From: Kushneria phyllosphaerae
Lineage (GTDB): Bacteria > Pseudomonadota > Gammaproteobacteria > Pseudomonadales > Halomonadaceae
Reading direction: 5' to 3'
Assembly: GCF_900312995.1 (NCBI RefSeq)
Contig: NZ_ONZI01000002.1
Span: 310,001-374,000 of the forward strand
DNA length: 64,000 bases
The translations under genes and the position numbers were made by a program. This document shows positions 8,162 to 16,597 of the stretch, piece after piece. The notes under the pieces were generated by a model. It was not told where the DNA came from. It was given only the letters and a program-made list of their open reading frames with translations, and ran no database searches. Numbering within the stretch: the first letter of the stretch is position 1; each line of letters starts with the position of its first letter.

Positions 8162-8905
8162 ATGAAGGTAGCGGCTATTGCGGATATTCATGGAAACCTG
8201 ATGGCACTGGAAGCCGTACTGGCAGATATCAAAAAGCAGGGAGTGGATCTGACAGTCAACCTTGGCGATCTGCTCTCAGGAGCACTTCAACCTCGTGAGA
8301 CAGCAGAGTATCTGATGTCCTTGCAGCTACCTACCGTCAGAGGCAATCACGAACGACAGCTTCTGGATGACACGCGCCCCATGGGGCTTTCAGACAGCCT
8401 TGCACGTTCCGCCATTAATGACACGCAACTCCAATGGCTGAAAGCGTTGCCAGCTTCGCTCAATATCGAGCAGGAGATACTGCTGGTGCATGCAACACCT
8501 GCTGACGACGTTACCTATTGGCTGGAAACAATTACTGCTGGTGGCAGACGTGCTGCTACCTCTGAAGAGGCCATCGCCAGAGGCGGCGAGCCAAACGTTT
8601 CATTGGTCCTGTGCGGTCATACCCATATCCCGCGTGACCTGATGCTGCCTAATGGTACTCTGATCGTAAATCCAGGTAGCGTCGGGCTGCAGGCCTACGA
8701 CGACGAAGCGCCCTTACCTCACGTCATGGAAACGGGCTCACCTCATGCCCGATACGCCATTTTGATCCGCACCGGGACCGCATGGCGTGTCGAGTACCGA
8801 CAGGTCGCCTACGACTGGGAAGGCGCTGCTCGGCTGGCACTTCAAAATGGGCGTAAAGACTGTGTTGCTGCTCTTCGCCATGGCCGCGTTGTCATGCCCG
8901 GGTAA
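8162..8905 (+). CDS. Calcineurin-like metallophosphoesterase
   Basis: The 247-residue cytoplasmic protein shows the two-metal phosphoesterase motifs in order: DIHGN (Asp8, His10), NLGDLLSG, RGNHERQ and CGHTHIPR. The overall pattern is that of the small YfcE/YvnB-like phosphodiesterases, which often cleave cyclic nucleotides or other phosphodiesters in vitro; the physiological substrate cannot be read here. GGAAGGG lies nine bases before ATG. Codon choice is somewhat more AT-rich than in its neighbours (many AAA, GAT and ACT codons early on), a mild hint of later acquisition. It converges on ybiT with a hairpin between them. Confidence 0.85.
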   Translation: MKVAAIADIHGNLMALEAVLADIKKQGVDLTVNLGDLLSGALQPRETAEYLMSLQLPTVRGNHERQLLDDTRPMGLSDSLARSAINDTQLQWLKALPASLNIEQEILLVHATPADDVTYWLETITAGGRRAATSEEAIARGGEPNVSLVLCGHTHIPRDLMLPNGTLIVNPGSVGLQAYDDEAPLPHVMETGSPHARYAILIRTGTAWRVEYRQVAYDWEGAARLALQNGRKDCVAALRHGRVVMPG

Positions 8906-8915
8906 ATACCTGCCA

Positions 8916-8942
8916 GCAACGGCGCCTACAGTACGCCGTTGC
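8916..8942. terminator. Perfect hairpin between two convergent genes (no U-tract)
   Basis: GCAACGGCG / CGCCGTTGC is a perfect 9-bp stem with a 9-base loop in the 49-base gap between the convergent phosphoesterase and ybiT. Neither side has a T-run, so intrinsic termination is doubtful; it may protect 3' ends. Confidence 0.4.
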
Positions 8943-8954
8943 CCTCACATGCCT

Positions 8955-10544
8955 TTAGCCGTAGATGCCCTGACTGCGCAGGTAGTCTTCGTAGCTGCCG
9001 CTGAAGTCGACGATACCGTCATCCTTCATTTCGATGATGCGCGTGGCAAGCGAGCTTACGAACTCGCGATCGTGACTGACAAAGATCAGCGTGCCCGGAT
9101 AGTTGTCCAGCGCCAAGTTGAGCGCCTCGATCGACTCCATGTCCAGGTGGTTGGTCGGCTCATCCATGACCAGTACATTGGGCTTTTGCAGCGCCAGCTT
9201 GCCAAAGAGCATACGGCCCTGCTCACCACCGGAAATCACCCGCACCGACTTGCCGATATCGTCATTGGAAAAGAGCATGCGTCCCAGCGCCGAGCGTACC
9301 TGCTGCTCGCCCTGGGTGGTCCACTGCCCCATCCAGTCAAAAAGCGTGTCGCCACGTTCAAAGTCCGCAGCGTGATCCTGAGCGAAGTAGCCAACTTCTG
9401 CGGCATCGGTCCATTTCACCTCGCCGCTTTCTACTGCCATGTCGCCGGTCAGACAGTTCAACAGTGTGGTCTTGCCGATGCCGTTGGGACCGATGATGGC
9501 CACTCGCTCACCGGCCTCGACCTGCAGGCCGAAGCGTTTGAACAGCACGTTGTCGCCCCACGCCTTGCTGATGTTTTCTACCGTCAGTGCCTGGCGGTGA
9601 ATCTTCCTGTTCTGCTCAAAGCGAATAAACGGGCTGACACGCGAGGACGGCTTGACCTCATCGAGCTGAATCTTGTCGATCTTGCGCTGGCGTGAGGTCG
9701 CCTGCTTGGCCTTGGAGGCGTTGGCAGAAAAGCGGCTGACGAACTGCTGAAGCTCGGCAATTTCGGCCTTTTTCTTGGCGTTATCGGAATGCAGACGTTC
9801 GCGCGCCTGGGTGGCGGCAATCATGTACTCATCGTAGTTGCCCGGAAACAGGCGCAGCTCGCCGTAATCCAGATCCGCCATGTGTGTGCAGACGCTGTTC
9901 AGGAAGTGGCGGTCGTGCGAGATGATGATCATCGTCGCGCGCCGTGCCTTGAGGATATCTTCCAGCCAGCGGATGGTATTGATGTCCAGATGGTTGGTCG
10001 GCTCATCGAGCAGCAGCACATCCGGGTCGGCAAAAAGTGCCTGTGCCAGCAGCACACGCAGCTTCCAGCCTGGTGCCACGGTGCTCATCAGATCCTGATG
10101 CTGTTCATCGTTGATCCCCAGACCCTGCAGAAGCTCGCCGGCCCGCGCCTCGGCGGTGTAGCCATCCAGCTCGGCGTAGCGCACTTCAAGGTCGGCGACC
10201 TTCATGCCGTCTTCCTCGGTCATTTCGGCCTGGGAATAGATGCGCTCGCGCTCGGCCGCGACGGCCCAGAGCTCTTCATGGCCCATGATGACGGTGTCGA
10301 TGACCCGCTCGCTCTCAAAGGCAAACTGATCCTGGCGCAGCTTGCCAAGCCGGGTGGTCGCATCCTTCATGACCTGCCCACCGGAGGGCTCCAGATCCCC
10401 CCCCAGAATTTTCATGAAGGTGGATTTACCGCAACCGTTGGCGCCGATCAGACCATAGCGATGACCGTTGCCGAACTTGACAGAAACATTTTCAAACAGC
10501 GGCTTCGGGCCAAACTGCATGGTGATATTGGCAGTAGAGAGCAA
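8955..10544 (-). CDS. ybiT: ABC-F family ATPase YbiT
   Basis: At 529 residues this protein matches E. coli YbiT (530 residues) nearly throughout, for example [24 protein letters not shown] and [15 protein letters not shown]. It has two ATPase domains: Walker A at 34-42 (GANGCGKST) and 352-360 (GPNGIGKTT), each followed by an LDEPTNHLD Walker B, joined by the basic coiled linker around residues 245-300. ABC-F proteins lack membrane domains and act on the ribosome, relieving stalling or tuning translation; YbiT's exact task is less certain. It is a single-gene unit. Confidence 0.95.
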   Translation of the reverse strand: MLSTANITMQFGPKPLFENVSVKFGNGHRYGLIGANGCGKSTFMKILGGDLEPSGGQVMKDATTRLGKLRQDQFAFESERVIDTVIMGHEELWAVAAERERIYSQAEMTEEDGMKVADLEVRYAELDGYTAEARAGELLQGLGINDEQHQDLMSTVAPGWKLRVLLAQALFADPDVLLLDEPTNHLDINTIRWLEDILKARRATMIIISHDRHFLNSVCTHMADLDYGELRLFPGNYDEYMIAATQARERLHSDNAKKKAEIAELQQFVSRFSANASKAKQATSRQRKIDKIQLDEVKPSSRVSPFIRFEQNRKIHRQALTVENISKAWGDNVLFKRFGLQVEAGERVAIIGPNGIGKTTLLNCLTGDMAVESGEVKWTDAAEVGYFAQDHAADFERGDTLFDWMGQWTTQGEQQVRSALGRMLFSNDDIGKSVRVISGGEQGRMLFGKLALQKPNVLVMDEPTNHLDMESIEALNLALDNYPGTLIFVSHDREFVSSLATRIIEMKDDGIVDFSGSYEDYLRSQGIYG

Positions 10545-10663
10545 GGGGAGTATCCGAAAGGGCGCCCTAGCCGGAATACCGGCTCGGGCGTGAATGATGA
10601 CGTTTGGCGGGCGATTGTACGCGTATGGAGGGATACTTTACAGACAGCACCCGAATCAGGAAT

Positions 10664-11194
10664 TCAATCCGGGCGGGTTTCTCCCAAAAGCGCCGGGGTA
10701 TGTTCAGCCCCCATACCGACCGCTAGCTGACCGGCCGTCATGCCGCGACTCTCTCGCCGCTCTGGGTCAGCGCCCTGTGCCAGCAGATATTCAACGATTT
10801 CGGCGTTATCAAACATCGCCGCAAACATCAGCGCCGTCTTGCCGTCCGGCGCGTAGCCGTTAACGTCGGCGCCGTTTTCCAGCAGCAATTTGACCATGGC
10901 CAGATCATTTTTAAACGCGGCACCGGCCAGCGGGTTCTGCCCGTTGTCATTGCGCATTTCGGGGTCGGCGCCATGCTCAAGCAGTACTTTTACAGTCTCG
11001 AACTGACCGTGATAGCTGGACAGCATTAAAAGACTGTCGCCCTTGTGATTACACAGATTGGGGGGCAGACCATGGGCAAGCCAGTCACCAAACAGCTCGG
11101 CCTTGCCGGCCCGGGCAGCATCAAAAATTTCACCCGCCAGTCGGATCGTCTCTTCGTCGATCTCGCGGGGCTGCTGAGGGTTGTTGTCGCTCAT
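10664..11194 (-). CDS. Ankyrin-repeat protein
   Basis: The 176-residue product is made mostly of ankyrin repeats: about four consecutive units of roughly 33 residues, with clear cores GDSLLMLSSYHGQFETVKVL, GQNPLAGAAFKNDLAMVKLL and GKTALMFAAMFDNAEIVEYL. There is no signal peptide or membrane segment, so it is cytoplasmic and probably binds a protein partner. Short bacterial ankyrin proteins of this kind are common next to catalase or other stress genes, but no such gene is adjacent. The ATG at 11194 has GGAG about 11 bases upstream; the longer open frame to 11290 has no ribosome site. Confidence 0.85.
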   Translation of the reverse strand: MSDNNPQQPREIDEETIRLAGEIFDAARAGKAELFGDWLAHGLPPNLCNHKGDSLLMLSSYHGQFETVKVLLEHGADPEMRNDNGQNPLAGAAFKNDLAMVKLLLENGADVNGYAPDGKTALMFAAMFDNAEIVEYLLAQGADPERRESRGMTAGQLAVGMGAEHTPALLGETRPD

Positions 11195-11390
11195 AATCGT
11201 CTGCGCTCCAGAACAGGACGAGGGTTTAAAACGCCTGCCCATCATCAAAACATGCAATGTATAAAAGCTATTCAAAAAGGTAGCTGTCAAAACGATTAAT
11301 TAATAGCGCTTAACAATTACTTAATCAATAACACGATGGATCCTGCTATCGTCTCAGCATATTTTGGTCAGTATTTCATGGAAGGTGTTT

Positions 11391-12359
11391 GTGACCGACA
11401 ATGCTTTTTTCCCCCTGTCTCTATCACTGTTGCGCGCTCGTCAACGATGCTCTGAAGGGCTTCGACGTCTTAAACGTTCGGATCAGCGCGAAGCTCTAAG
11501 GCAATTTGAAAAACGCTTTGGTCACAAACCGTCGCTCAAGGCACCCCGCACCTGGAGCGAAAAGGTCACATGTCTCAAGCTTGATGCCGACCGTCCTGTC
11601 TTTCGTGCCCTGGCCGACAAGCTGGCGGTGCGTGACTTTGTGGCGCAGAGACTGGGCCAGCAACACCTGATCCCGCTGCTGGCGTCAAACCCGGTGCTGA
11701 CACGAGACATGTTTGAGGCTCTGCCCGAGCGGTTCGTCATCAAGGGTAACCATGGCAGCGCCATGAATCGCATCGTCACCGACAAGAGCGCCCTCTCCTT
11801 TGACGAGCTAAAACGTCAGACGGATGGCTGGCTCAGTCGCAACTTTTATATGGGGTCACGCGAGACCCAGTACCGCAACATTGCACCGCAGCTGGTGGTT
11901 GAACAGCTCATGCTCGACGACAGCGGCAACATTCCGGCCGATTACAAGTTTCACTGTTTCAACAGCACAGAGCAATCGCACTGCATGGTCCAGGTCGATA
12001 GCGACCGCTTCAGCGGCCACTGCCGTGACTATTTCACGACCGACTGGCAGCGGCTGCCGCTCAAGGTCAAATACGCCAATAGCCCGGAATCCCGCCGTCC
12101 AGCAAGACCTGAAAACCTGGAAGCCCTGATCGAGTGCGCCAAAACTCTTTCAAAGGGATTTGCCTACGTACGGGTGGATCTCTACAGCCTTAAGGGGCAG
12201 GTCTATTTTGGAGAGATGACATTTACCCCAGGCAGTGGCTTTGAGCGTTTCGAGCCCGACCACTTCGATGAGCAGTGGGGGAACTATTTCGACCTTGAGC
12301 ACCAGCTTTCTCTTCATACCAGAGATGATCTGGATCGAGCTCGCAACGCTCAGGTTTGA
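11391..12359 (+). CDS. TupA-like ATP-grasp protein (polysaccharide-associated)
   Basis: The 322-residue protein resembles the TupA-like ATP-grasp family, first noted in teichuronopeptide and other surface-polysaccharide gene sets, where it may ligate amino acids to sugars. Family-like segments are the early KAPRTWSEKVTCLKL, ERFVIKGNHGSAMN (the nucleotide-binding lysine region), PADYKFHCFN, and the metal/ATP site FAYVRVDLYSLKGQVYFGEM followed by FTPGSGFERFEP. I place the start at the GTG at 11391, which has GGAAGG seven bases upstream, rather than the TTG at 11364. No glycosyltransferases are near, so it is an orphan here. Its 3' end overlaps the convergent MFS gene by 10 bases. Confidence 0.8.
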   Translation: MTDNAFFPLSLSLLRARQRCSEGLRRLKRSDQREALRQFEKRFGHKPSLKAPRTWSEKVTCLKLDADRPVFRALADKLAVRDFVAQRLGQQHLIPLLASNPVLTRDMFEALPERFVIKGNHGSAMNRIVTDKSALSFDELKRQTDGWLSRNFYMGSRETQYRNIAPQLVVEQLMLDDSGNIPADYKFHCFNSTEQSHCMVQVDSDRFSGHCRDYFTTDWQRLPLKVKYANSPESRRPARPENLEALIECAKTLSKGFAYVRVDLYSLKGQVYFGEMTFTPGSGFERFEPDHFDEQWGNYFDLEHQLSLHTRDDLDRARNAQV

Positions 12360-13609
12360 ACGTGTGAATCCGATGATGATGCCCGGTTTTCTTTCAGAGC
12401 CTGACGCTGGGCACGCGCCCGGCGTTGAATCGAGACGGTATAAAGGCCTGCGCAAAGCCCGAAGCCTGCCAGGCTACACAGCGCTGCCGCCAGGAAAATG
12501 GCCGAGTAGCCGGCCCTGTTGGCGATAAAGCCCGCCAGTGGCCCGGTCAGCCCCACGGCAGCATCCAGAAAGACCGAATAAGCGCCCAGCGCTGCACTGC
12601 GACTGGTGGCGGCAATCTTGGCCACTGCGACCACGCCAAGCGCCGGATAGATCAGCGACACGCCAAGCCCTGCCAGTACTGCCCCCAGCAAGGCAACCCC
12701 CGGATGGCTGGCCTGCCACAGCGCCAGAAGCCCAGCCAGTTCAACCACGAAACACACCAGCGTCACACGATAACCGCCAAAGCGGCTGATGGCACCTGAA
12801 AAAAGCACGCGTGCCGTGATAAAGGCCATCCCGAAGGCGCTGAGCCCCCAGGCCGCATGTTCCCAATGCTGCTCGGCGTAATACAGCGTAATAAAGGTGG
12901 CAATCACGCCATATCCGACCGAGCTCAGGGCCAGCGCGCCCCCATAGGGCGCCATGACCCGAAAGACACGTGCAAACGGCACCCGCTTGCCGCTGACAAT
13001 CGGTGAGGCCGGGCGCCGCCAGGCCAGTGCCAGCGCCAAGGCACCGATCAGTACGATAAACACCCCAACACAAATCACGCCGAAACCTTGTGCCAGCACG
13101 GCGCCCAGTGGGGCGCCAATGGCCAGTGCGCCAAATCCGGCAATGCCGTTCCAGGAGATCACCTTGCTCATCAATGCAGGTCCGACCAGCCCGATTCCCC
13201 AGCTGAGTGACCCTGTCCCGATCATGCCCTGAGAGATGCCCAGCATCAGCCGGCTCAGGATCAGAAAAACCAGACTCGCGAGTGGCCACTGAACGCTCAA
13301 TGCTGCCAGCAGAATCAACGCCCCATTGAGGGCGCAGCCGGTCATGCCCAGCAGCACCACGCGTTTGGCGCCAAGTCGGTCGGCCATTTGACTGGAAAAG
13401 GGTCGCGACAGCAGGGTTGCCACAAACTGCAGGCTGATGACGGCACCGACCGTCAAGGCATCAAAGCCCAAAGGGCCGTGCATCCAGGGCGGCAGCACCG
13501 TCAGGGTCATGCCGATGCAGAGCATGCTGACGAAGGTCGAGCTGACAATGGCGATGATGCGAAGGTTGGTGCCGACGGGCGTGGCGCCCGCCAATTGATC
13601 AGAGGACAT
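12350..13609 (-). CDS. MFS transporter, YhhS/YfcJ type
   Basis: This 419-residue carrier has 12 predicted membrane segments and aligns from memory with E. coli YhhS: LRIIAIVSSTFVSMLCIGM, VISLQFVATLLSRP, GTGSLSWGIGLVGP, KVISWNGIAGFGALAIGAPL and the late PALGVVAVAKI. YhhS-type carriers are drug or metabolite exporters of uncertain natural substrate (arabinose and glyphosate effects have been described for relatives). The C-terminal tail is basic and Ser-rich. It is monocistronic, and its stop lies inside the last codons of the convergent TupA-like gene. Confidence 0.87.
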   Translation of the reverse strand: MSSDQLAGATPVGTNLRIIAIVSSTFVSMLCIGMTLTVLPPWMHGPLGFDALTVGAVISLQFVATLLSRPFSSQMADRLGAKRVVLLGMTGCALNGALILLAALSVQWPLASLVFLILSRLMLGISQGMIGTGSLSWGIGLVGPALMSKVISWNGIAGFGALAIGAPLGAVLAQGFGVICVGVFIVLIGALALALAWRRPASPIVSGKRVPFARVFRVMAPYGGALALSSVGYGVIATFITLYYAEQHWEHAAWGLSAFGMAFITARVLFSGAISRFGGYRVTLVCFVVELAGLLALWQASHPGVALLGAVLAGLGVSLIYPALGVVAVAKIAATSRSAALGAYSVFLDAAVGLTGPLAGFIANRAGYSAIFLAAALCSLAGFGLCAGLYTVSIQRRARAQRQALKENRASSSDSHVQT

Positions 13610-13704
13610 GGTCTTGTTCGGTGGTGGTGGTCACGGGATAAGGTTGTATGACATTTACCATACGCCTGCCAGCAGACTTGTAACAGTCCCGGCGCCCGAT
13701 CCTT

Positions 13705-14928
13705 TCAGACTCTGACACTGGCCGCCTCAAGGGCCCGATCAAGAAGACCGCTGCCCATCATCTCTACGCGGGAAAGCCCCAGAAAACGCGCCAGCCGGGC
13801 AAGCTCCTCAAACAGCGCCGGGGCCAGTGTCTCCAAGGTCACGTCAGGTTCCGGGTGGGCCGCCATCACCTGCAACACCCCCTGCGTGCGTTCGGCCTTG
13901 AGATCCACCCGGGCAACCATCTGCCCGGCCAGCATGAAGGGCAGCACGTAGTAGCCGTACTGGCGCAGATGTGACGGCGTATAGATCTCGATGCGGTAGT
14001 GAAAGCCAAAGACCCGAGCTGCACGCTCGCGATCCCACATCAGTGGATCAAAGGGTGATAACAGTGCGCTTGCATCGCTCGCCCGCCGGTTGGCCTTCGC
14101 CTTGATATGCTGCCAGGCCGGCATGGACCAGCCCTCCACCTCAACGGGCACCAGCTCGCCGGTCTCGACCAGCTCATCGATACGCGACCGTGTCTCGCGG
14201 CCATCGAGGCGAAAATAACGTTGCAGGTCACGGGCACTCGCCACGCCCATGGCGCTGGCCGCCCGCGCGACCAGCGCGCGTTGCGCTGCCTGCGGCGACA
14301 GCATCGGCGCCTCGACGGCGTCGCGCCCGACCACGCGCTCCGGCAGATCATAGACCCGTTCAAAATTGCCGCGCCGATGGGACACCAGCACCTGACCGCT
14401 CCAGAAGAGATACTCAAGCGCCGACTTTCCATGACTCCAGCCCCACCAGCTGCCCTGCCCGCGTCCGCCGTCGGTCAGATCGGACGCCGCCAGCGCCCCA
14501 TGATGGCGAATCTCCTCAAGCGCAGCGGCAATGAATGCAGGCTGCTCCCGGGAAAAGCGCTCAAGGCGCTTGTAAAGCCCGCCACCGCCCTCCCGGGCGC
14601 GCTGCATACGAAATCGATAGAGCGGATAGTCTTCCAAAGGAATCAGCGAGGCTTCATGCCCCCAGTATTCAAAAAGCCTGCGCCTTGATGCCGGGCCCTG
14701 ATTGAAGTGCTCGAGCCAGCTTCGATCATAGGGCCCCAGCCGCGAATAAAGCGGCATATAGTGGGCCCGACACAGCACATTGACGCTGTCGATCTGCAAA
14801 AGCCCAAGCCTTCGAACCAGGCTCAGGATGGCCCGACGGCCAGGCGCCGGGCCGTCTCGATCCGCCCCGAACCCCTGAGCGGCAAGCGTGATGGCGCGAA
14901 CGCGCGATGCTGATAGATAACGGGTCAT
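13705..14928 (-). CDS. ycaQ: YcaQ-type DNA glycosylase (winged-helix, crosslink repair)
   Basis: The 407-residue protein belongs to the HTH_42 (AlkZ/YcaQ) family of winged-helix glycosylases that unhook alkylated or interstrand-crosslinked bases. The catalytic tripeptide is Gln45-Ile46-Asp47 (LLQIDSVNV); the Q-x-D form marks the YcaQ branch, against Q-x-Q in AlkZ. RAHYMPLYSRLGPYD and EYWGHEASLIP follow as in YcaQ. I start at 14928, where homologues begin (MTRYLSASRVRAI); AGGAG lies 11 bases before it, and an upstream ATG at 14976 is possible. AlkZ relatives give self-resistance in antibiotic clusters, but no such cluster is present, so housekeeping repair is likelier. Confidence 0.9.
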   Translation of the reverse strand: MTRYLSASRVRAITLAAQGFGADRDGPAPGRRAILSLVRRLGLLQIDSVNVLCRAHYMPLYSRLGPYDRSWLEHFNQGPASRRRLFEYWGHEASLIPLEDYPLYRFRMQRAREGGGGLYKRLERFSREQPAFIAAALEEIRHHGALAASDLTDGGRGQGSWWGWSHGKSALEYLFWSGQVLVSHRRGNFERVYDLPERVVGRDAVEAPMLSPQAAQRALVARAASAMGVASARDLQRYFRLDGRETRSRIDELVETGELVPVEVEGWSMPAWQHIKAKANRRASDASALLSPFDPLMWDRERAARVFGFHYRIEIYTPSHLRQYGYYVLPFMLAGQMVARVDLKAERTQGVLQVMAAHPEPDVTLETLAPALFEELARLARFLGLSRVEMMGSGLLDRALEAASVRV

Positions 14929-15012
14929 GGCGCTGCGTGCTCCTGTCGTATACCCTGGCATGACCTCAAAGGGCACCTGCTGCAGTGCCTTTCCGCGTCA
15001 TGGAGCCACTTC

Positions 15013-15465
15013 ATGGTCAAGCCCCTTCTGTCTCACTGTCTGATCCGTGCCCTGCTGCCCGCCCTGTTTGTGGGCGCCACATCGGCTCAGGCGGCACCGC
15101 CGTCTGTCGAACGTGCCGGGCTGCCCGACGATGCCCGTCCGGTCTGGATCGGCGATCAGCGCTACTACCTGGCACGCGACACCTGGTTTTTGGCATCCGG
15201 CAGTGACGCGCGCTACACCTCGGTACCCGCGCCACGCGAGATCCAGATGGCCGGTGCCGACATGTTTGATGTCATCGCCTACCCGATCAATGATCAAACG
15301 CTTCGCCAGCAGCAGCAGGACCACGGTCTATGTCATCGCTGGGCCATTGATCAGAGCGGCTTCAACCCCACGAACACGCTGGAACCGCCTTCAAGGGCAC
15401 AGGCTGGCACCTATCGGCGGGCGCTGGCCGCCTGTCTGGCAGGCCATCACTACAGCGTGCAATAA
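15013..15465 (+). CDS. Exported protein of unknown function
   Basis: The 150-residue product begins with a convincing signal peptide (LIRALLPALFVGATSAQAAP), so it is periplasmic or secreted, with a mature part of about 122 residues. GGAG lies seven bases before the ATG. The mature part has WIGDQRYYLARDTWFL and two later cysteines, HGLCHRW and LAACLAGH, that could form a disulfide. I recognise no family; the tyrosine/tryptophan-rich first part recalls small envelope proteins with YYY-type motifs, which is only a resemblance. It converges on the NYN gene, 11 bases apart. Confidence 0.75.
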   Translation: MVKPLLSHCLIRALLPALFVGATSAQAAPPSVERAGLPDDARPVWIGDQRYYLARDTWFLASGSDARYTSVPAPREIQMAGADMFDVIAYPINDQTLRQQQQDHGLCHRWAIDQSGFNPTNTLEPPSRAQAGTYRRALAACLAGHHYSVQ

Positions 15466-15476
15466 ACCGATCCGGC

Positions 15477-15962
15477 TCAGCGCCGGCTATTCTGTAACAG
15501 CGCCCCTTCAATGGGGAAAAAACGCTCGGACGCCTGCCGCAGGGCCTGCGCGGTCAGCGCCTGAACGCCGTAGACGTCGGTCCTGACGCCAAAGCGCTGT
15601 TGGATACGGGTGAGCAGCTCGGAAAAATCGCCGTCTCCGGAAATCAGTACGACGCGATCGACCTCATGCGCCGTTTCGAACACATCCAACGTAATCCCGA
15701 CATCCCAGTCCCCCTTGGCACTGCCGTCACGGCGCTGAATGAAGGGCTTGAGCCTGACGTTAAAGCCGATATCACGCAGCGCATACTGAAACTGCTGCTG
15801 ACGCGGGTCATGGCGCTCGATGGCATAGGCATGGGCGGCCACGACCGTATCCTGCCCCACGGCGTGACGCCAGAGCGCTGCGTAGTTGACTTGGCAGCCA
15901 AAGGTTTCGCGGGCGGTGTAATAGATGTTTTGTACATCTGCAAAAAGCGCAACTCGAGCCAT
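15477..15962 (-). CDS. NYN-domain protein (LabA/DUF88-like, PIN-fold)
   Basis: The 161-residue protein is a compact NYN domain, a PIN-like nuclease fold. The conserved acidic residues are in place: Asp9 in ALFADVQNIYY, the pair in KGDWDVGITLDVF, and ISGDGDFSELL. Proteins of this type are presumed RNases or RNA-processing proteins; cyanobacterial LabA, in the same family, affects circadian output. There is no fused OST-HTH or other domain. It lies 11 bases downstream of the MocA-like gene on the same strand and may be cotranscribed with it and XdhC, though no shared function is evident. Confidence 0.87.
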   Translation of the reverse strand: MARVALFADVQNIYYTARETFGCQVNYAALWRHAVGQDTVVAAHAYAIERHDPRQQQFQYALRDIGFNVRLKPFIQRRDGSAKGDWDVGITLDVFETAHEVDRVVLISGDGDFSELLTRIQQRFGVRTDVYGVQALTAQALRQASERFFPIEGALLQNSRR

Positions 15963-15973
15963 GAGATCTCAAA

Positions 15974-16597
15974 TCATTGAAGGGAAGACAGGTCATCCAG
16001 CGTATCAACATCGGTGAGAATACCCGGGTCGTTCACATCAAACACCACGACCCGTGACGGATATCGCCTCAACAGTGCCCGCGCCCCCTCATCACCTTGA
16101 AGCTCGGCCAGCGCCGGCCAGAACGCCCGCCCAAAGATCACGGGGTGGCCTGCGCGGCCCTGATGATACGGCCGCACAATGTTGTCGTGGCGGGCACGCC
16201 CTGCCAGTGCCTGAAGGGTCTCGGCACGCACCCCGGGCATATCCCCCAGCATGAGCGCCAACGCCTTGCACTGCTGATGGTGCGGCTCGGACGAAACCAG
16301 CAGTGCGGAAACTGCGGCAGCCAGGCTGGTCCCCATGCCAATGGGGGACGAAGGCGCCTGCAGCGTGTGGGTTCCTGCCGGCAATCCAAAGGCCCTGGCG
16401 TGTTCGCCATGCCGCAACATGACGACCACGGACGACACATGCGGTGCCAGCCTGGCAGTCGTGGCGGCCAGCAGCGTCTGCCCGTCAAGCGCCGCCAGAC
16501 GCTTGTCGCCGCCAAAGCGACGGCTGTGACCTGCGGCCAGAATCAGACCCAGCACGTCGGGCGTGTCCTTTGAGGGGTTGTGTCGGGAAGGCGCCAT
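15974..16597 (-). CDS. MocA-like molybdenum-cofactor nucleotidyltransferase
   Basis: The 207-residue protein has the NTP-transferase signature LGLILAAGHSRRFGGDKR (residues 16-33), then GMGTSLAAAV, LMLGDMPGV and GRAGHPVIFGRAFW, in the order seen in MocA (CTP:molybdopterin cytidylyltransferase) and its MobA-like relatives. MocA makes the cytosine-dinucleotide form of the cofactor used by xanthine-dehydrogenase-family enzymes. Its ATG overlaps the TGA of the upstream xdhC gene (ATGA at 16597), so translation is probably coupled and the two act together. No hydroxylase structural gene lies in the window. Confidence 0.87.
   Translation of the reverse strand: MAPSRHNPSKDTPDVLGLILAAGHSRRFGGDKRLAALDGQTLLAATTARLAPHVSSVVVMLRHGEHARAFGLPAGTHTLQAPSSPIGMGTSLAAAVSALLVSSEPHHQQCKALALMLGDMPGVRAETLQALAGRARHDNIVRPYHQGRAGHPVIFGRAFWPALAELQGDEGARALLRRYPSRVVVFDVNDPGILTDVDTLDDLSSLQ

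Noticed and set aside
13705..14928. Reading the YcaQ gene as a self-resistance factor (AlkZ) of an antibiotic cluster
   Set aside because: The catalytic tripeptide is QID (YcaQ type) and no biosynthetic genes are near.
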